Positions 1 through 9,588 of a stretch of 64,000 nucleotides of DNA are shown piece by piece. The notes beneath the pieces are model-generated. The model ran no database searches and had not been told where the DNA came from. It saw only the letters and a list, made by a program, of their open reading frames with translations. Positions within the stretch are counted from its first letter, which is position 1. Every line of letters begins with the position of its first letter. Both the position numbers and the translations under genes were made by a program. Source of the stretch: Rhipicephalus microplus. Its lineage: Eukaryota > Arthropoda > Arachnida > Ixodida > Ixodidae. Where the stretch lies: the NCBI RefSeq assembly GCF_043290135.1, contig NC_134707.1:79440987-79504986 (forward strand), given 5' to 3'.

Positions 1-205
1 GTACTTATACGACAGTTCTCGTGAGCTATGCCGGGGTTGCTAGTTCGAGCCTCACCTGGGGAATGAAATTTTTTTAGTTTTCATATTTATACATGAGGTT
101 AATTGTATACTCAATGCTGGCGACTGCCTAGCTCGAAAACATTTGTTTACTGGAGTTGTGTGTGAACAACAGTCCTGAAGAAAGGACTCCTACGTGCAAC
201 CGTGT

Positions 206-297
206 TCCCCAGTGGCGCAATTGGTTAGCGCACGGTACTTATACGACAGTTCTCGTCAGCTATGCCGAGGTTGTGAGTTCGAGACTCACCTGTGGAA
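206..297 (+). pseudogene. tRNA-Ile(TAT)-like, class D (GTCAGCT intron, CTGTGGA)
   Basis: The intron ends GTCAGCT, which breaks its hairpin. The variable region is GAGGT-like and the T-loop is TTCGAGA. The 3' acceptor is CTGTGGA, leaving one C4-U69 mismatch. Anticodon TAT and the B box are intact, so activity cannot be excluded. Equivalent copies start at 3259, 7013, 16163 and 22500. Relatives ending CTATGGA are 2554, 15458, 53448, 58835 and 63524; relatives ending CTGTGCA are 56736 and 62123. Confidence 0.6.
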
Positions 298-910
298 TGA
301 AATTTTTATTAGTTTTCATATTTAGTCATGAGGTTAAATGTATACTCAATGCTTGCGACTGCCTGGCGCGAAAACATTTGTTTACTGGAGTTTTGCGCAG
401 ACAACAGTCCTAAAGGAAAGACTCCTACGTGCGACCGTGTTCCCCAGTGGCGCAATTGGTTAGCGCACGGTACTTACACGACAGTTCTCGTGAGCTATGC
501 CGGGGTTGTGAGTTTGAGCCTCGCCTGGGGAATTAAATTTTCATTAGTTTTTATATTTAGTCACGAGCTTAATTGTATACTCAATGCTGGCGACTGCCTG
601 GCTCGAGAACATTTGTTTACTGGAGTTGTGTGTAGACAACAGTCCTAAAGGAAAGACTCCTACGTGCGACCGTGTTCTCCAGTGGCGCCATTAGTTAGCA
701 CACGGTACTTATGCGACAGTTCTCGTGAGCTATGCCGGGGTTGTGAGTTCGAGCCTCACCTATGGAATCAAATTTTTCTTAGATTTCATATTTAGTCATG
801 AGGTTAATTGTATACTAAATGCTGACGACTGCCTGGCTCGAAAACATTTGTTTACTGGAGGTGTGTGTAGACAACAGTCCTAAAGGAAACACTCTTACGT
901 GCAACCATGT

Positions 911-1002
911 TCCCCAGTGGCGCAATTGGTTAGCGCACGGTACTTATACGACAGTTCTCGTGAGCTATGCCGGGGTTTTGAGTTCGAGCCTCACCCGGGG
1001 AA
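911..1002 (+). pseudogene. tRNA-Ile(TAT)-like, class F (T-stem TTGAG)
   Basis: The variable region and T-stem read GGGTTTTGAG, so the first T-stem pair is T opposite C. This copy also has CCGGGGA, which gives A6 opposite C67. The anticodon TAT and B box are intact, so transcription is plausible even if folding is weaker. Class F is one of the commonest classes. Later members (14519, 27427, 32579, 35161, 39153, 41725, 46893, 49465, 51811, 54152, 57433, 57902, 59540) have the normal CTGGGGA arm. Confidence 0.65.
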
Positions 1003-1094
1003 TTAAATTTTTATTAGTTTTCATAATTAGTCATGCGGTTAATTGTATACTCAATGCTGGTGACTGCCTGGCTCGAAAACATTTGTTTACTGGA

Positions 1095-1110
1095 GTTGTG
1101 TGTAGACAAC
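1095..1110 (+). other. Spacer stem-loop GTTGT/ACAAC
   Basis: GTTGT (1095-1099) can pair with ACAAC (1106-1110) around a 6-nt loop GTGTAG. It recurs in every unit whose spacer reads GAGTTGTGTGTAGACAAC. Units reading GAGGTGTGTGTAG lose one pair, and units reading GTGTGGAG change the loop. It may be chance; no function is proposed. Confidence 0.45.
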
Positions 1111-1145
1111 AGTCTTAAAGGAAAGACTCCTACGTGCGACCGTGT

Positions 1146-1237
1146 TCCCCAGTGGCGCAATTGGTTAGCGCACGGTACTTATACGACAGTTCTCGTGAGC
1201 TATGCCGGGGTTGTGAGTTCCAGCCTCACCTGGGGAA
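1146..1237 (+). tRNA. tRNA-Ile(TAT), class C
   Basis: All stems pair. The T-loop is TTCCAGC (G57 to C), which also alters the B-box core. T4 terminator. Confidence 0.8.
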
Positions 1238-1848
1238 TGAAATTTTCATTAGTTTTCATATTTAGTCGTGAGGTTCATTGTGTACTGAATGCTGGCGACT
1301 GCCTGGCTCGAAAACGTTTGTTTACTGGAGTTTTGCGCAGACAACAATCCTAAAGGAAAGACTCCTACGTGTGACCGTGTTCCCCTGTGGCGCAATTGGT
1401 TAGCGCACGGTACCTTTACTAAAGTTCTCGTGAGCTATGCCGGAGTTGAGTTTGAGCCTCACCTGGGGAATGGAATTTTCATTAGTTTTCATATTTAACC
1501 TTGAGGTTAATTGTATACTCAATGCTGGCGACTGCCAGGCTCGGAAACATTTGTTTACTGGAGTTGTGTGGAGACAACAGTCATAAAAGAAACCCTCTTA
1601 CGTGCAACCGTGTTCCCCAGTGGCGCAATTGGTTAGCGCACGGTACTTATACGACAGTTCTCGTGAGCTATGCGCGGGTTGAGTGTTCGAGCCTCACCTG
1701 GGGAATGAAATTTTTATTAGTCTTTCTATTTAGTCTTGAGGTTAATTGTATACTCAATGCTGGCGACTGCCTGGCTCGAAAACATTTGTTTACTGGAGGT
1801 GTGTGTAGACAACAGTCCTAAAGGAAACACTCTTACGTGCAACTGCGT

Positions 1849-1940
1849 TCCCCAGTGGCGCAATTGGTTAGTGCACGGTACTTATACGACAGTTCTCGTG
1901 AGCTATCCCGGGGTTGTGAGTTCGAGCCTCACCTGGGGAA
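1849..1940 (+). pseudogene. tRNA-Ile(TAT)-like, class P (TCCCG anticodon stem)
   Basis: The 3' anticodon stem reads TCCCG, which puts T opposite C in one pair; the D-stem is GCGC/GTGC, which still pairs through a G-U. The leader reads CTGCG. Others start at 5134, 8886, 18038, 20619, 23905, 25551, 33985, 36567, 37743, 43131, 44307 and 45483. Copies 33985, 36567, 43131 and 44307 begin TCTCCAG. Confidence 0.65.
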
Positions 1941-2083
1941 TGAAATTTTTATTAGTTTTCATATTTAGTCATGAGGTTAATTGTATACGCAATGCTGGCG
2001 ACTGCCTGGCTCGAAAAGATTTGTTTACTGGAGGTTTGTGTAGTCAACAGTCGTAAAGGAAACACTCTAACGTGAAACCGTGT

Positions 2084-2175
2084 TCCCCAGTGGCGCAATT
2101 GGGTAGCGCACGGTACTTATACGACAGTTCTCGTGAGCTATGCCGGGGTTGTGAGTTCGAGCCTCACCTGGGGAA
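2084..2175 (+). tRNA. tRNA-Ile(TAT), class C
   Basis: All stems pair; the D-loop reads TTGGGTA instead of TTGGTTA. T5 terminator. Confidence 0.85.
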
Positions 2176-2318
2176 TGAAATTTTTATTAGTGTTCATATT
2201 TAGTCATGAGGTTAATTGTATACTCAATTCTGGCAACTGCCTGGCTCGAAAACATTTGTTTACTGGAGGTGTGTGTAGACAACAGTCCTAAAGGAAACTC
2301 TCTTACGTGCAACCGTGT

Positions 2319-2410
2319 TCCCCAGTGGCGCAATTGGTTAGCGCAAGGTACTTATACGGCAGTTCTCGTGAGCTATGCTTGGGTTGTGAGTTCGAGCCTC
2401 ACCTGGGGAA
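2319..2410 (+). tRNA. tRNA-Ile(TAT), class A with compensated anticodon stem
   Basis: The anticodon stem is AGGTA/TGCTT in place of CGGTA/TGCCG. The outer pair changes from C-G to A-U and the next from G-C to G-U, so pairing is preserved on both sides of the intron. The intron starts CGGCAG. A second copy, 15223-15314, shares these changes but has T-loop TTGGAGC and discriminator A. Confidence 0.82.
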
Positions 2411-3023
2411 TGAAATTTTTATTAGTTTTCATATTTAGTCATGAGGTTAATTGTATACTCAATGCTGGCGACTGCCTAGCTCGAAAACATTTCTTTACTG
2501 GAGTGGTGTGTAGACAACAGTCCTAAAGAAAAGACTCCTACGTGCGACCGTGTTCCCCAGTGGCGCAATTGGTCAGCGCACGGTACTTATACGACAGTTC
2601 TCGTCAGCTATGCCGAGGTTGTGAGTTCGAGACTCACCTATGGAATCAAATTTTTATTAGATTTCATATTTAGTCATGAGGTTAATTGTATACTAAATGC
2701 TGGCGACTGCCTGGCTCGAAAACATTTGATTACTGGAGGTGTGTGTAGACAACAGTCCTAAAGGAAACACTTTTACGTGCAACCGTGTTCCCGAGTGACG
2801 CAATTGGTTATCGCACGGTACTTATACGACAGTTCTCGTGAGCTATGCCGGGGTTGTGAGTTCGAGCCTCACCTGGAAAATGAAATTTTTATTAGTTTTC
2901 ATATTTAGTCATGAGGTTAATTGTATACTCAATGCTGGCGACTGCCTGGCTCGAAAACATGTGTTTACTGGAGGTGTGTGTAGACAACAGTCCTAAAGGA
3001 AACACTCTTACGTGCAACCGTGT

Positions 3024-3115
3024 TCCCCAGTGGCGCAATTGGTTAGCGCACGGTACTTATACGACAGTTCTCGTGAGCTATGCCGGGGTTGCTAGTTCGA
3101 GCCTCACCTGGGGAA
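3024..3115 (+). pseudogene. tRNA-Ile(TAT)-like, class V (T-stem GCTAG)
   Basis: The 5' T-stem reads GCTAG opposite CTCAC, giving two mismatches; everything else matches the reference. Other members: the partial copy 1-63, and starts 6778, 15928, 19214 and 22265. In the first 25 kb a class V copy closes most higher-order rounds. Confidence 0.65.
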
Positions 3116-3493
3116 TGAAATTTTTTTTAGTTTTCATATTTATACATGAGGTTAATTGTATACTCAATGCTGGCGACTGCCTAGCTCGAAAACATATGTT
3201 TACTGGAGTTGTGTGTGAACAACAGTCCTGAAGAAAGGACTCCTACGTGCAACCGTGTTCCCCAGTGGCGCAATTGGTTAGCGCACGGTACTTATACGAC
3301 AGTTCTCGTCAGCTATGCCGAGGTTGTGAGTTCGAGACTCACCTGTGGAATGAAATTTTTATTAGTTTTCATATTTAGTCATGAGGTTAAATGTATACTC
3401 AATGCTTGCGACTGCCTGGCGCGAAAACATTTGTTTACTGGAGTTTTGCGCAGACAACAGTCCTAAAGGAAAGACTCCTACGTGCGACCGTGT

Positions 3494-3585
3494 TCCCCAG
3501 TGGCGCAATTGGTTAGCGCACGGTACTTACACGACAGTTCTCGTGAGCTATGCCGGGGTTGTGAGTTTGAGCCTCGCCTGGGGAG
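3494..3585 (+). tRNA. tRNA-like, class T, anticodon TAC (Val by position), degenerate B box
   Basis: The loop reads CTTACA, so positions 34-36 are TAC rather than TAT. The stems are intact (T-stem GTGAG/CTCGC uses one T-G), but the T-loop is TTTGAGC, which loses the near-invariant C56 and the B-box core. Body and acceptor remain tRNA-Ile-like, so real valine identity is doubtful. Other copies start at 441, 7248, 10293, 16398, 19449, 22735, 29299, 41026, 48766, 56968, 58137 and 62825. Copy 52749 has the same T-arm but keeps TAT. Confidence 0.6.
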
Positions 3586-3727
3586 TGAAATTTTTATTAG
3601 TTTTCTTAGCTAGCCATGAGGTAATTGTATACTCAATGCTGGGGACTGCCTGGCCCGAAAACATTTGTTTACTGGAGTTGTGTGTAGACAACAGTCCTAA
3701 AGGAAACACTTTTACGTGCAACCGTGT

Positions 3728-3817
3728 TCCCCAGTGGCACAATTGGTTAGCGCTGTATTTATAGGACAGTTCTCGTGAGCTATGCTGGGGTTGTGAGTTC
3801 GAGCCTCACCTGGTGAA
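3728..3817 (+). pseudogene. Truncated tRNA-like pseudogene, class S (TGTATTTATAGG)
   Basis: The anticodon arm has lost 2 nt and reads GCGCTGTATTTATAGG, so the 5' anticodon stem no longer pairs. Intron, T-arm and B box remain. It usually follows a class T or S2 unit whose spacer reads CATGAGGTAATTG with one T missing. Other starts: 7482, 10527, 16632, 19683, 22969, 28832, 40558 and 48298. Starts 29765, 30468, 33284, 35866, 41492, 42430, 49232, 50170, 52516, 53215, 58602 and 63291 also read TGCCGC in the A box. Confidence 0.85.
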
Positions 3818-3960
3818 TGAAATTTTCATTAGTTTTTATATTTAGTCACGAGCTTAATTGTATACTCAATGCTGGCGACTGCCTGGCTCGAGAACATTTG
3901 TTTACTGGAGTTGTGTGTAGACAACAGTCCTAAAGGAAAGACTCCTACGTGCGACCGTGT

Positions 3961-4052
3961 TCTCCAGTGGCGCCATTAGTTAGCACACGGTACTTATGCG
4001 ACAGTTCTCGTGAGCTATGCCGGGGTTGTGAGTTCGAGCCTCACCTATGGAA
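3961..4052 (+). pseudogene. tRNA-Ile(TAT)-like, class L (TCTCCAG/CTATGGA)
   Basis: Two adjacent acceptor pairs fail (C4-U69 and C5-A68), and D-loop G18 is A (ATTAGTTA). The first class L copies have GCGCCATTAG. The terminator region is TTTTTCTTAGATTTC. Copies starting at 32344, 34926, 51576, 53917 and 59305 combine the CTATGGA arm with a TCCCTAG 5' arm, which restores a U5-A68 pair and leaves one mismatch. Other class L starts: 676, 14283, 16865, 27192, 29065 (1-nt deletion), 30233, 33049, 35631, 38918, 40791, 42195, 46658, 48531, 49935, 52281, 56500 and 61888. Copy 29998 starts TACCTAG. Confidence 0.7.
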
Positions 4053-4430
4053 TCAAATTTTTCTTAGATTTCATATTTAGTCATGAGGTTAATTGTATAC
4101 TAAATGCTGACGACTGCCTGGCTCGAAAACATTTGTTTACTGGAGGTGTGTGTAGACAACAGTCCTAAAGGAAACACTCTTACGTGCAACCATGTTCCCC
4201 AGTGGCGCAATTGGTTAGCGCACGGTACTTATACGACAGTTCTCGTGAGCTATGCCGGGGTTTTGAGTTCGAGCCTCACCCGGGGAATTAAACTTTTATT
4301 AGTTTTTATAATTAGTCATGCGGTTAATTGTATACTCAATGCTGGTGACTGCCTGGCTCGAAAACATTTGTTTACTGGAGTTGTGTGTAGACAACAGTCT
4401 TAAAGGAAAGACTCCTACGTGCGACCGTGT

Positions 4431-4522
4431 TCCCCAGTGGCGCAATTGGTTAGCGCACGGTACTTATACGACTGTTCTCGTGAGCTATGCCGGGGTTGTG
4501 AGTTCTAGCCTCACCTGGGGAA
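4431..4522 (+). tRNA. tRNA-Ile(TAT), class C
   Basis: Stems intact; the intron reads CGACTG and the T-loop TTCTAGC (G57 to T). Confidence 0.78.
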
Positions 4523-5368
4523 TGAAATTTTCATTAGTTTTCATATTTAGTCGTGAGGTTCATTGTGTACTGAATGCTGGCGACTGCCTGGCTCGAAAAC
4601 GTTTGTTTACTGGAGTTTTGCGCAGACAACAATCCTAAAGGAAAGACTCCTACGTGTGACCGTGTTCCCCTGTAGCGCAATTGGTTAGCGCACGGTACCT
4701 TTACTAAAGTTCTCGTGAGCTATGCCGGAGTTGAGTTTGAGCCTCACCTGGGGAATGGAATTTTCATTAGTTTTCATATTTAACCTTGAGGTTAATTGTA
4801 TACTCAATGCTGGCGACTGCCAGGCTCGGAAACATTTGTTTACTGGAGTTGTGTGGAGACAACAGTCATAAAAGAAACCCTCTTACGTGCAACCGTGTTC
4901 CCCAGTGGCGCAATTGGTTAGCGCACGGTACTTATACGACAGTTCTCGTGAGCTATGCGCGGGTTGAGTGTTCGAGCCTCACCTGGGGAATGAAATTTTT
5001 ATTAGTCTTTCTATTTAGTCTTGAGGTTAATTGTATACTCAATGCTGGCGACTGCCTGGCTCGAAAACATTTGTTTACTGGAGGTGTGTGTAGACAACAG
5101 TCCTAAAGGAAACACTCTTACGTGCAACTGCGTTCCCCAGTGGCGCAATTGGTTAGTGCACGGTACTTATACGACAGTTCTCGTGAGCTATCCCGGGGTT
5201 GTGAGTTCGAGCCTCACCTGGGGAATGAAATTTTTATTAGTTTTCATATTTAGTCATGAGGTTAATTGTATACGCAATGCTGGCGACTGCCTGGCTCGAA
5301 AAGATTTGTTTACTGGAGGTTTGTGTAGTCAACAGTCGTAAAGGAAACACTCTAACGTGAAACCGTGT

Positions 5369-5460
5369 TCCCCAGTGGCGCAATTGGGTAGCGCACGGTA
5401 CTTATACGACAGTTCTCGTGAGCTATGCCGGGGTTGTGAGTTCGAGCCTCACCTGGGGAA
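5369..5460 (+). tRNA. tRNA-Ile(TAT), class C
   Basis: D-loop TTGGGTA; otherwise like the reference copy. Confidence 0.85.
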
Positions 5461-5603
5461 TGAAATTTTTATTAGTGTTCATATTTAGTCATGAGGTTAA
5501 TTGTATACTCAATTCTGGCAACTGCCTGGCTCGAAAACATTTGTTTACTGGAGGTGTGTGTAGACAACAGTCCTAAAGGAAACACTCTTACGTGAAACCG
5601 TGT

Positions 5604-5695
5604 TCCCCAGTGGCGCAATTGGTTAGCGCACGGTACTTATACGACAGTTCTCGTGAGGTATGCCGGGGTTGTGAGTTCGAGCCTCACCTGGGGAA
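5604..5695 (+). tRNA. tRNA-Ile(TAT), class C
   Basis: Mature part identical to the reference. The intron ends GAGGT, which costs one hairpin pair. Confidence 0.88.
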
Positions 5696-5838
5696 TGAAA
5701 TTTTTATTAGTTTTCATTATTAGTCATGAGGTTAATTGTATACTCAATGCTGGCGACTGCCTGGCTCGAAAACATTTGCTTACTGGAGGTGTGTGTAGAC
5801 AACAGTCCTAAAGGAAACACTTTTACGTGCAACCGTGT

Positions 5839-5930
5839 TCCCGAGTGGCGCAATTGGTTAGCACACGGTACTTATACGACAGTTCTCGTGAGCTATGCCG
5901 GGGTTGTGAGTTCGAGCCTCACCTTGGGAA
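5839..5930 (+). tRNA. tRNA-Ile(TAT), class G
   Basis: G5-U68 acceptor pair as in the class G reference. The 3' D-stem reads GCAC, giving one C-A mismatch. Confidence 0.78.
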
Positions 5931-6073
5931 TGAAATTTTTATTAGTTTTCATTATTAGTCATGAGGTTAATTGTATACTCAATGCTGGCGACTGCCTGGC
6001 TCGAAAACATTTGCTTACTGGAGGTGTGTGTAGACAACAGTCCTAAAGGAAAGACTCCTACGTGCGACCGTGT

Positions 6074-6165
6074 TCCCCAGTGGCGTAATTGGTTAGCGCA
6101 CGGTACTTATACGACAGTTCTCGTGAGCTATGCGGGGGTTGAGAGTTCGAGCCTCACCTGGGGAA
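6074..6165 (+). pseudogene. tRNA-Ile(TAT)-like, class H (GCGTAATTGG, TGCGG, GAGAG)
   Basis: Three linked changes: D-stem GCGT, anticodon stem TGCGG (one G-G mismatch) and T-stem GAGAG (one A-A mismatch). Anticodon TAT and the B box remain. Copies starting at 21560, 24846, 34456, 37038, 43602 and 44778 also change the intron to CGACAGGTC. Other starts: 9823, 12168, 12638, 13578, 26487, 38213 and 45953. Confidence 0.68.
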
Positions 6166-6308
6166 TGAAATTTTTATTGGTTTTCCTATTTAGTCATGAG
6201 GTCAATTGTATACTCAATGCTGGCGACTGCCTGGCTCGAAAACATTTGTTTACTGGAGGTGTGTGTAGACAACAGTCCTAAAGGAAACACTCTTGCGTGC
6301 AACCGCGT

Positions 6309-6400
6309 TCCCCAGTGGCGCAATTGGTTAGCGCACGGTAATTATACGACAGTTCTCGTGAGCTATGCCGGGGTTGTGAGTTCGAGCCTCACCTGGGGAA
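6309..6400 (+). tRNA. tRNA-Ile(TAT), class N (A32, weak first terminator)
   Basis: The loop reads ATTATA instead of CTTATA, so C32 became A; anticodon TAT and all stems are kept. The first T-run is broken to TGTTC, so termination would depend on the next TTTT. Position 32 pairs with an intron base in many eukaryotic precursors, so splicing could be weakened. Other N copies start at 10058, 12403, 12873, 13813, 18744, 21795, 25081, 26722, 37273, 38448, 43837, 45013 and 46188. Confidence 0.8.
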
Positions 6401-7949
6401 TGAAATGTTCATTAGTTTTCATATTTAACCTTGAGGTTAATTGTATACTCAATGCTGGCGACTGCCTGGCTCGGAAACATTTGTTTACTGGAGTTGTGTG
6501 GAGACAACAGTCGTAAAAGAAACCCTCTTACGTGCAACCGTGTTCCCCAGTGGCGCAATTGGTTAGCGCACGGTACTTATACGACAGTTCTCGTGAGCTA
6601 TGCGCGGGTTGAGAGTTCAACCTCACCTGGGGAATAAAATTTTTATTAGTTTTTCTATTTAGTCATGAGGTTAATTGTATACTCAATGCTGGCGACTGCC
6701 TGGCTCGAAAACATGTGTTTACTGGAGGTGTGTGTAGACAACAGTCCTAAAGGAAACACTCTTACGTGCAACCGTGTTCCCCAGTGGCGCAATTGGTTAG
6801 CGCACGGTACTTATACGACAGTTCTCGTGAGCTATGCCGGGGTTGCTAGTTCGAGCCTCACCTGGGGAATGAAATTTTTATTAGTTTTCATATTTATACA
6901 TGAGGTTAATTGTATACTCAATGCTGGCGACTGCCTAGCTCGAAAACATTTGTTTACTGGAGTTGTGTGTGAACAACAGTCCTGAAGAAAGGACTCCTAC
7001 GTGCAACCGTGTTCCCCAGTGGCGCAATTGGTTAGCGCACGGTACTTATACGACAGTTTTCGTCAGCTATGCCGAGGTTGTGAGTTCGAGACTCACCTGT
7101 GGAATGAAATTTTTATTAGTTTTCATATTTAGTCATGAGGTTAAATGTATACTCAATGCTGGCGACTGCCTGGCGCGAAAAAATTTGTTTACTGGAGTTT
7201 TGCGCAGACAACAGTCCTAAAGGAAAGACTCCTACGTGCGACCGTGTTCCCCAGTGGCGCAATTGGTTAGCGCACGGTACTTACACGACAGTTCTCGTGA
7301 GCTATGCCGGGGTTGTGAGTTTGAGCCTCACCTGGGGAGTGAAATTTTTATTAGTTTTCATAGTTAGCCATGAGGTAATTGTATACTCAATGCTGGGGAC
7401 TGCCTGGCCCGAAAACATTTGTTTACTGGAGTTGTGTGTAGATAACAGTCCTAAAGGAAACACTTTTACGTGCAACCGTGTTCCCCAGTGGCACAATTGG
7501 TTAGCGCTGTAATTATAGGACAGTTCTCGTGAGCTATGCTGGGGTTGTGAGTTCGAGCCTCACCTGGGGAATGAAATTTTCATTAGTTTTCATATTTAGT
7601 CACGAGGTTAATTGTATACTCAATGCTGGCGACTGCCTGGCTCGAAAACATTTGTTTACTGGAGTTGTGTGTAGACAACAGTCCTAAAGGAAACACTCTT
7701 ACGTGCAACCATGTTCCCCAGTGGTGCAATTGGTTAGCGCACGGTACTTATACGACAGTTCTCGTGAGCTATGCCGGGGTTTTGAGTTCGAGCCTCACCC
7801 GGGGAATTAAATTTTTATTAGTTTTCATATTTAGTCATGCGGTTAATTGTATACTCAATGCTGGTGACTGCCTGGCTCGAAAACATTTGTTTACTGGAGT
7901 TGTGTGTAGACAACAGTCTTAAAGGAAAGACTCCTACGTGCGACCGTGT

Positions 7950-8041
7950 TCCCCAGTGGCGCAATTGGTTAGCGCACGGTACTTATACGACAGTTCTCGT
8001 GAGCTATGCCGGGGTTGTGAGTTCGAGCCTCACCCGGGGAA
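7950..8041 (+). tRNA. tRNA-Ile(TAT), class C
   Basis: 3' acceptor CCGGGGA leaves A6 opposite C67; everything else matches the reference. T5 terminator after AATTAAA. Confidence 0.78.
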
Positions 8042-8184
8042 TTAAATTTTTATTAGTTTTCATAATTAGTCATGCGGTTAATTGTATACTCAATGCTGGT
8101 GACTGCCTGGCTCGAAAACATTTGTTTACTGGAGTTGTGTGTAGACAACAGTCTTAAAGGAAAGACTCCTACGTGCGACCGTGT

Positions 8185-8276
8185 TCCCCAGTGGCGCAAT
8201 TGGTTAGCGCACGGTACTTATACGACAGTTCTCGTGAGCTATGCCGGGGTTGTGAGTCCGAGCCTCACCTGGGGAA
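8185..8276 (+). tRNA. tRNA-Ile(TAT), class C
   Basis: T-loop TCCGAGC (T55 to C) weakens the B box; stems intact. Confidence 0.75.
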
Positions 8277-8650
8277 TGAAATTTTCATTAGTTTTCATAT
8301 TTAGTCGTGAGGTTCATTGTGTACTGAATGCTGGCGACTGCCTGGCTCGAAAACGTTTGTTTACTGGAGTTTTGCGCAGACAACAATCCTAAAGGAGACT
8401 CCTACGTGTGACCGTGTTCCCCTGTGGCGCAATTGGTTAGCGCACGGTACCTTTACTAAAGTTCTCGTGAGCTATGCCGGAGTTGAGTTTGAGCCTCACC
8501 TGGGGAATGGAATTTTCATTAGTTTTCATATTTAACCTTGAGGTTAATTGTATACTCAATGCTGGCGACTGCCTGGCTCGGAAACATTTGTTTACTGGAG
8601 TTGTGTGGAGACAACAGTCATAAAAGAAACCCTCTTACGTGCAACCGTGT

Positions 8651-8742
8651 TCCCCAGTGGCGCAATTGGTTAGCGCACGGTACTTATACGACTGTTCTCG
8701 TGAGCTATGCGCGGGTTGAGAGTTCGAGCCTCACCTGGGGAA
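8651..8742 (+). pseudogene. tRNA-Ile(TAT)-like, class R (TGCGC anticodon stem)
   Basis: The 3' anticodon stem is TGCGC opposite CGGTA, so the two outer pairs fail; the T-stem is GAGAG (GAGTG in 1614, 4899 and 17803). Acceptor and B box are intact. Others start at 6544 (1-nt deletion in the T-loop), 11698, 14988, 18979, 20384, 22030, 33750, 36332, 37508, 42896, 44072 and 45248. Confidence 0.7.
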
Positions 8743-9353
8743 TGAAATTTTTATTAGTTTTTCTATTTAGTCTTGAGGTTAATTGTATACTCAATGCTGG
8801 CGACTGCCTGGCTCGAAAACATTTGTTTACTGGAGGTGTGTGAAGACAACAGTCCTAAAGGAAACACTCTTACGTGCAACTGCGTTCCCCAGTGGCGCAA
8901 TTGGTTAGTGCACGGTACTTATACGACAGTTCTCGTGAGCTATCCCGGGGTTGTGAGTTCGAGCCTCACCTGGGGAATGAAATTTTTATTAGTTTTCATA
9001 TTTAGTCATGAGGTTACTTGTATACGCAATGCTGGCGACTGCCTGGCTCGAAAACATTTGTTTACTGGAGGTTTGTGTAGACAACAGTCGTAAAGGAAAC
9101 ACTCTAACGTGAAACCGTGTTCCCCAGTGGCGCAATTGGGTGCACGGTACTTATACGACAGTTCTCGTGAGCTATGCCGGGGTTGTGAGTTCGAGCCTCA
9201 CCTGGGGAATGAAATTTTTTATTAGTGTTCATATTTAGTCATGAGGTTATTTGTATACTCAATGCTGGCAACTGCCTGGCTCGAAAACATTTGTTTACTG
9301 GAGGTGTGTGTAGACAACAGTCCTAAAGGAAACACTCTTACGTGAAACCGTGT

Positions 9354-9445
9354 TCCCCAGTGGCGCAATTGGTTAGCGCACGGTACTTATACGACAGTTC
9401 TCGTGAGCTATGCCGGGGTTGTGAGTTCGAGCCTCACCTGGGGAG
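9354..9445 (+). tRNA. tRNA-Ile(TAT), class C
   Basis: Fold intact, but the discriminator base is G rather than A, which would be unfavourable for isoleucine charging. Confidence 0.8.
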
Positions 9446-9588
9446 TGAAATTTTTATTAGTTTTCAATATTAGTCATGAAGTTAATTGTATACTCAATGC
9501 TGGCGACTGCCTGGCTCGAAAACATTTGCTTACTGGAGGTGTGTGTAGACAACAGTCCTAAAGGAAACACTTTTACGTGCAACCGTGT

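Larger units (their letters stand above)
1..3258 (+). repeat. Array block 1: incomplete higher-order round
   Basis: tRNA-like gene starts and class: 1 V (partial, ends 63), 206 D, 441 T, 676 L, 911 F, 1146 C, 1381 K, 1614 R, 1849 P, 2084 C, 2319 A, 2554 D, 2789 G with ruined 3' arm, 3024 V. Genes are 92 nt except class K (90 nt). The S position of the standard order is missing, and A-D-G-V replaces C-G-H-N-R-V. Confidence 0.9.
3259..7012 (+). repeat. Array block 2: complete 16-copy higher-order repeat
   Basis: Gene starts and class: 3259 D, 3494 T, 3728 S, 3961 L, 4196 F, 4431 C, 4666 K, 4899 R, 5134 P, 5369 C, 5604 C, 5839 G, 6074 H, 6309 N, 6544 R, 6778 V. The next round begins with class D at 7013, so the unit is 3,754 bp. 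This is the fullest example of the order and serves as the reference round. Confidence 0.9.

Noticed and set aside
1055..1085. Second degraded tRNA in the spacer (TGGCGACTGCCTGG ... GGCTCGAAAAC)
   Set aside because: It has a faint B-box look, but the A-box match is poor, spacing is too short and no cloverleaf can be drawn.
1033..1353. Recurring ~106-residue + strand ORFs (also 177-184-residue fusions)
   Set aside because: They run through the tRNA, its intron and the spacer, overlap one another at every 235-bp step, end at the same spacer TAA, and fuse only where a 1-bp deletion makes the unit 234 bp. This is the behaviour of a translated satellite, not of genes.
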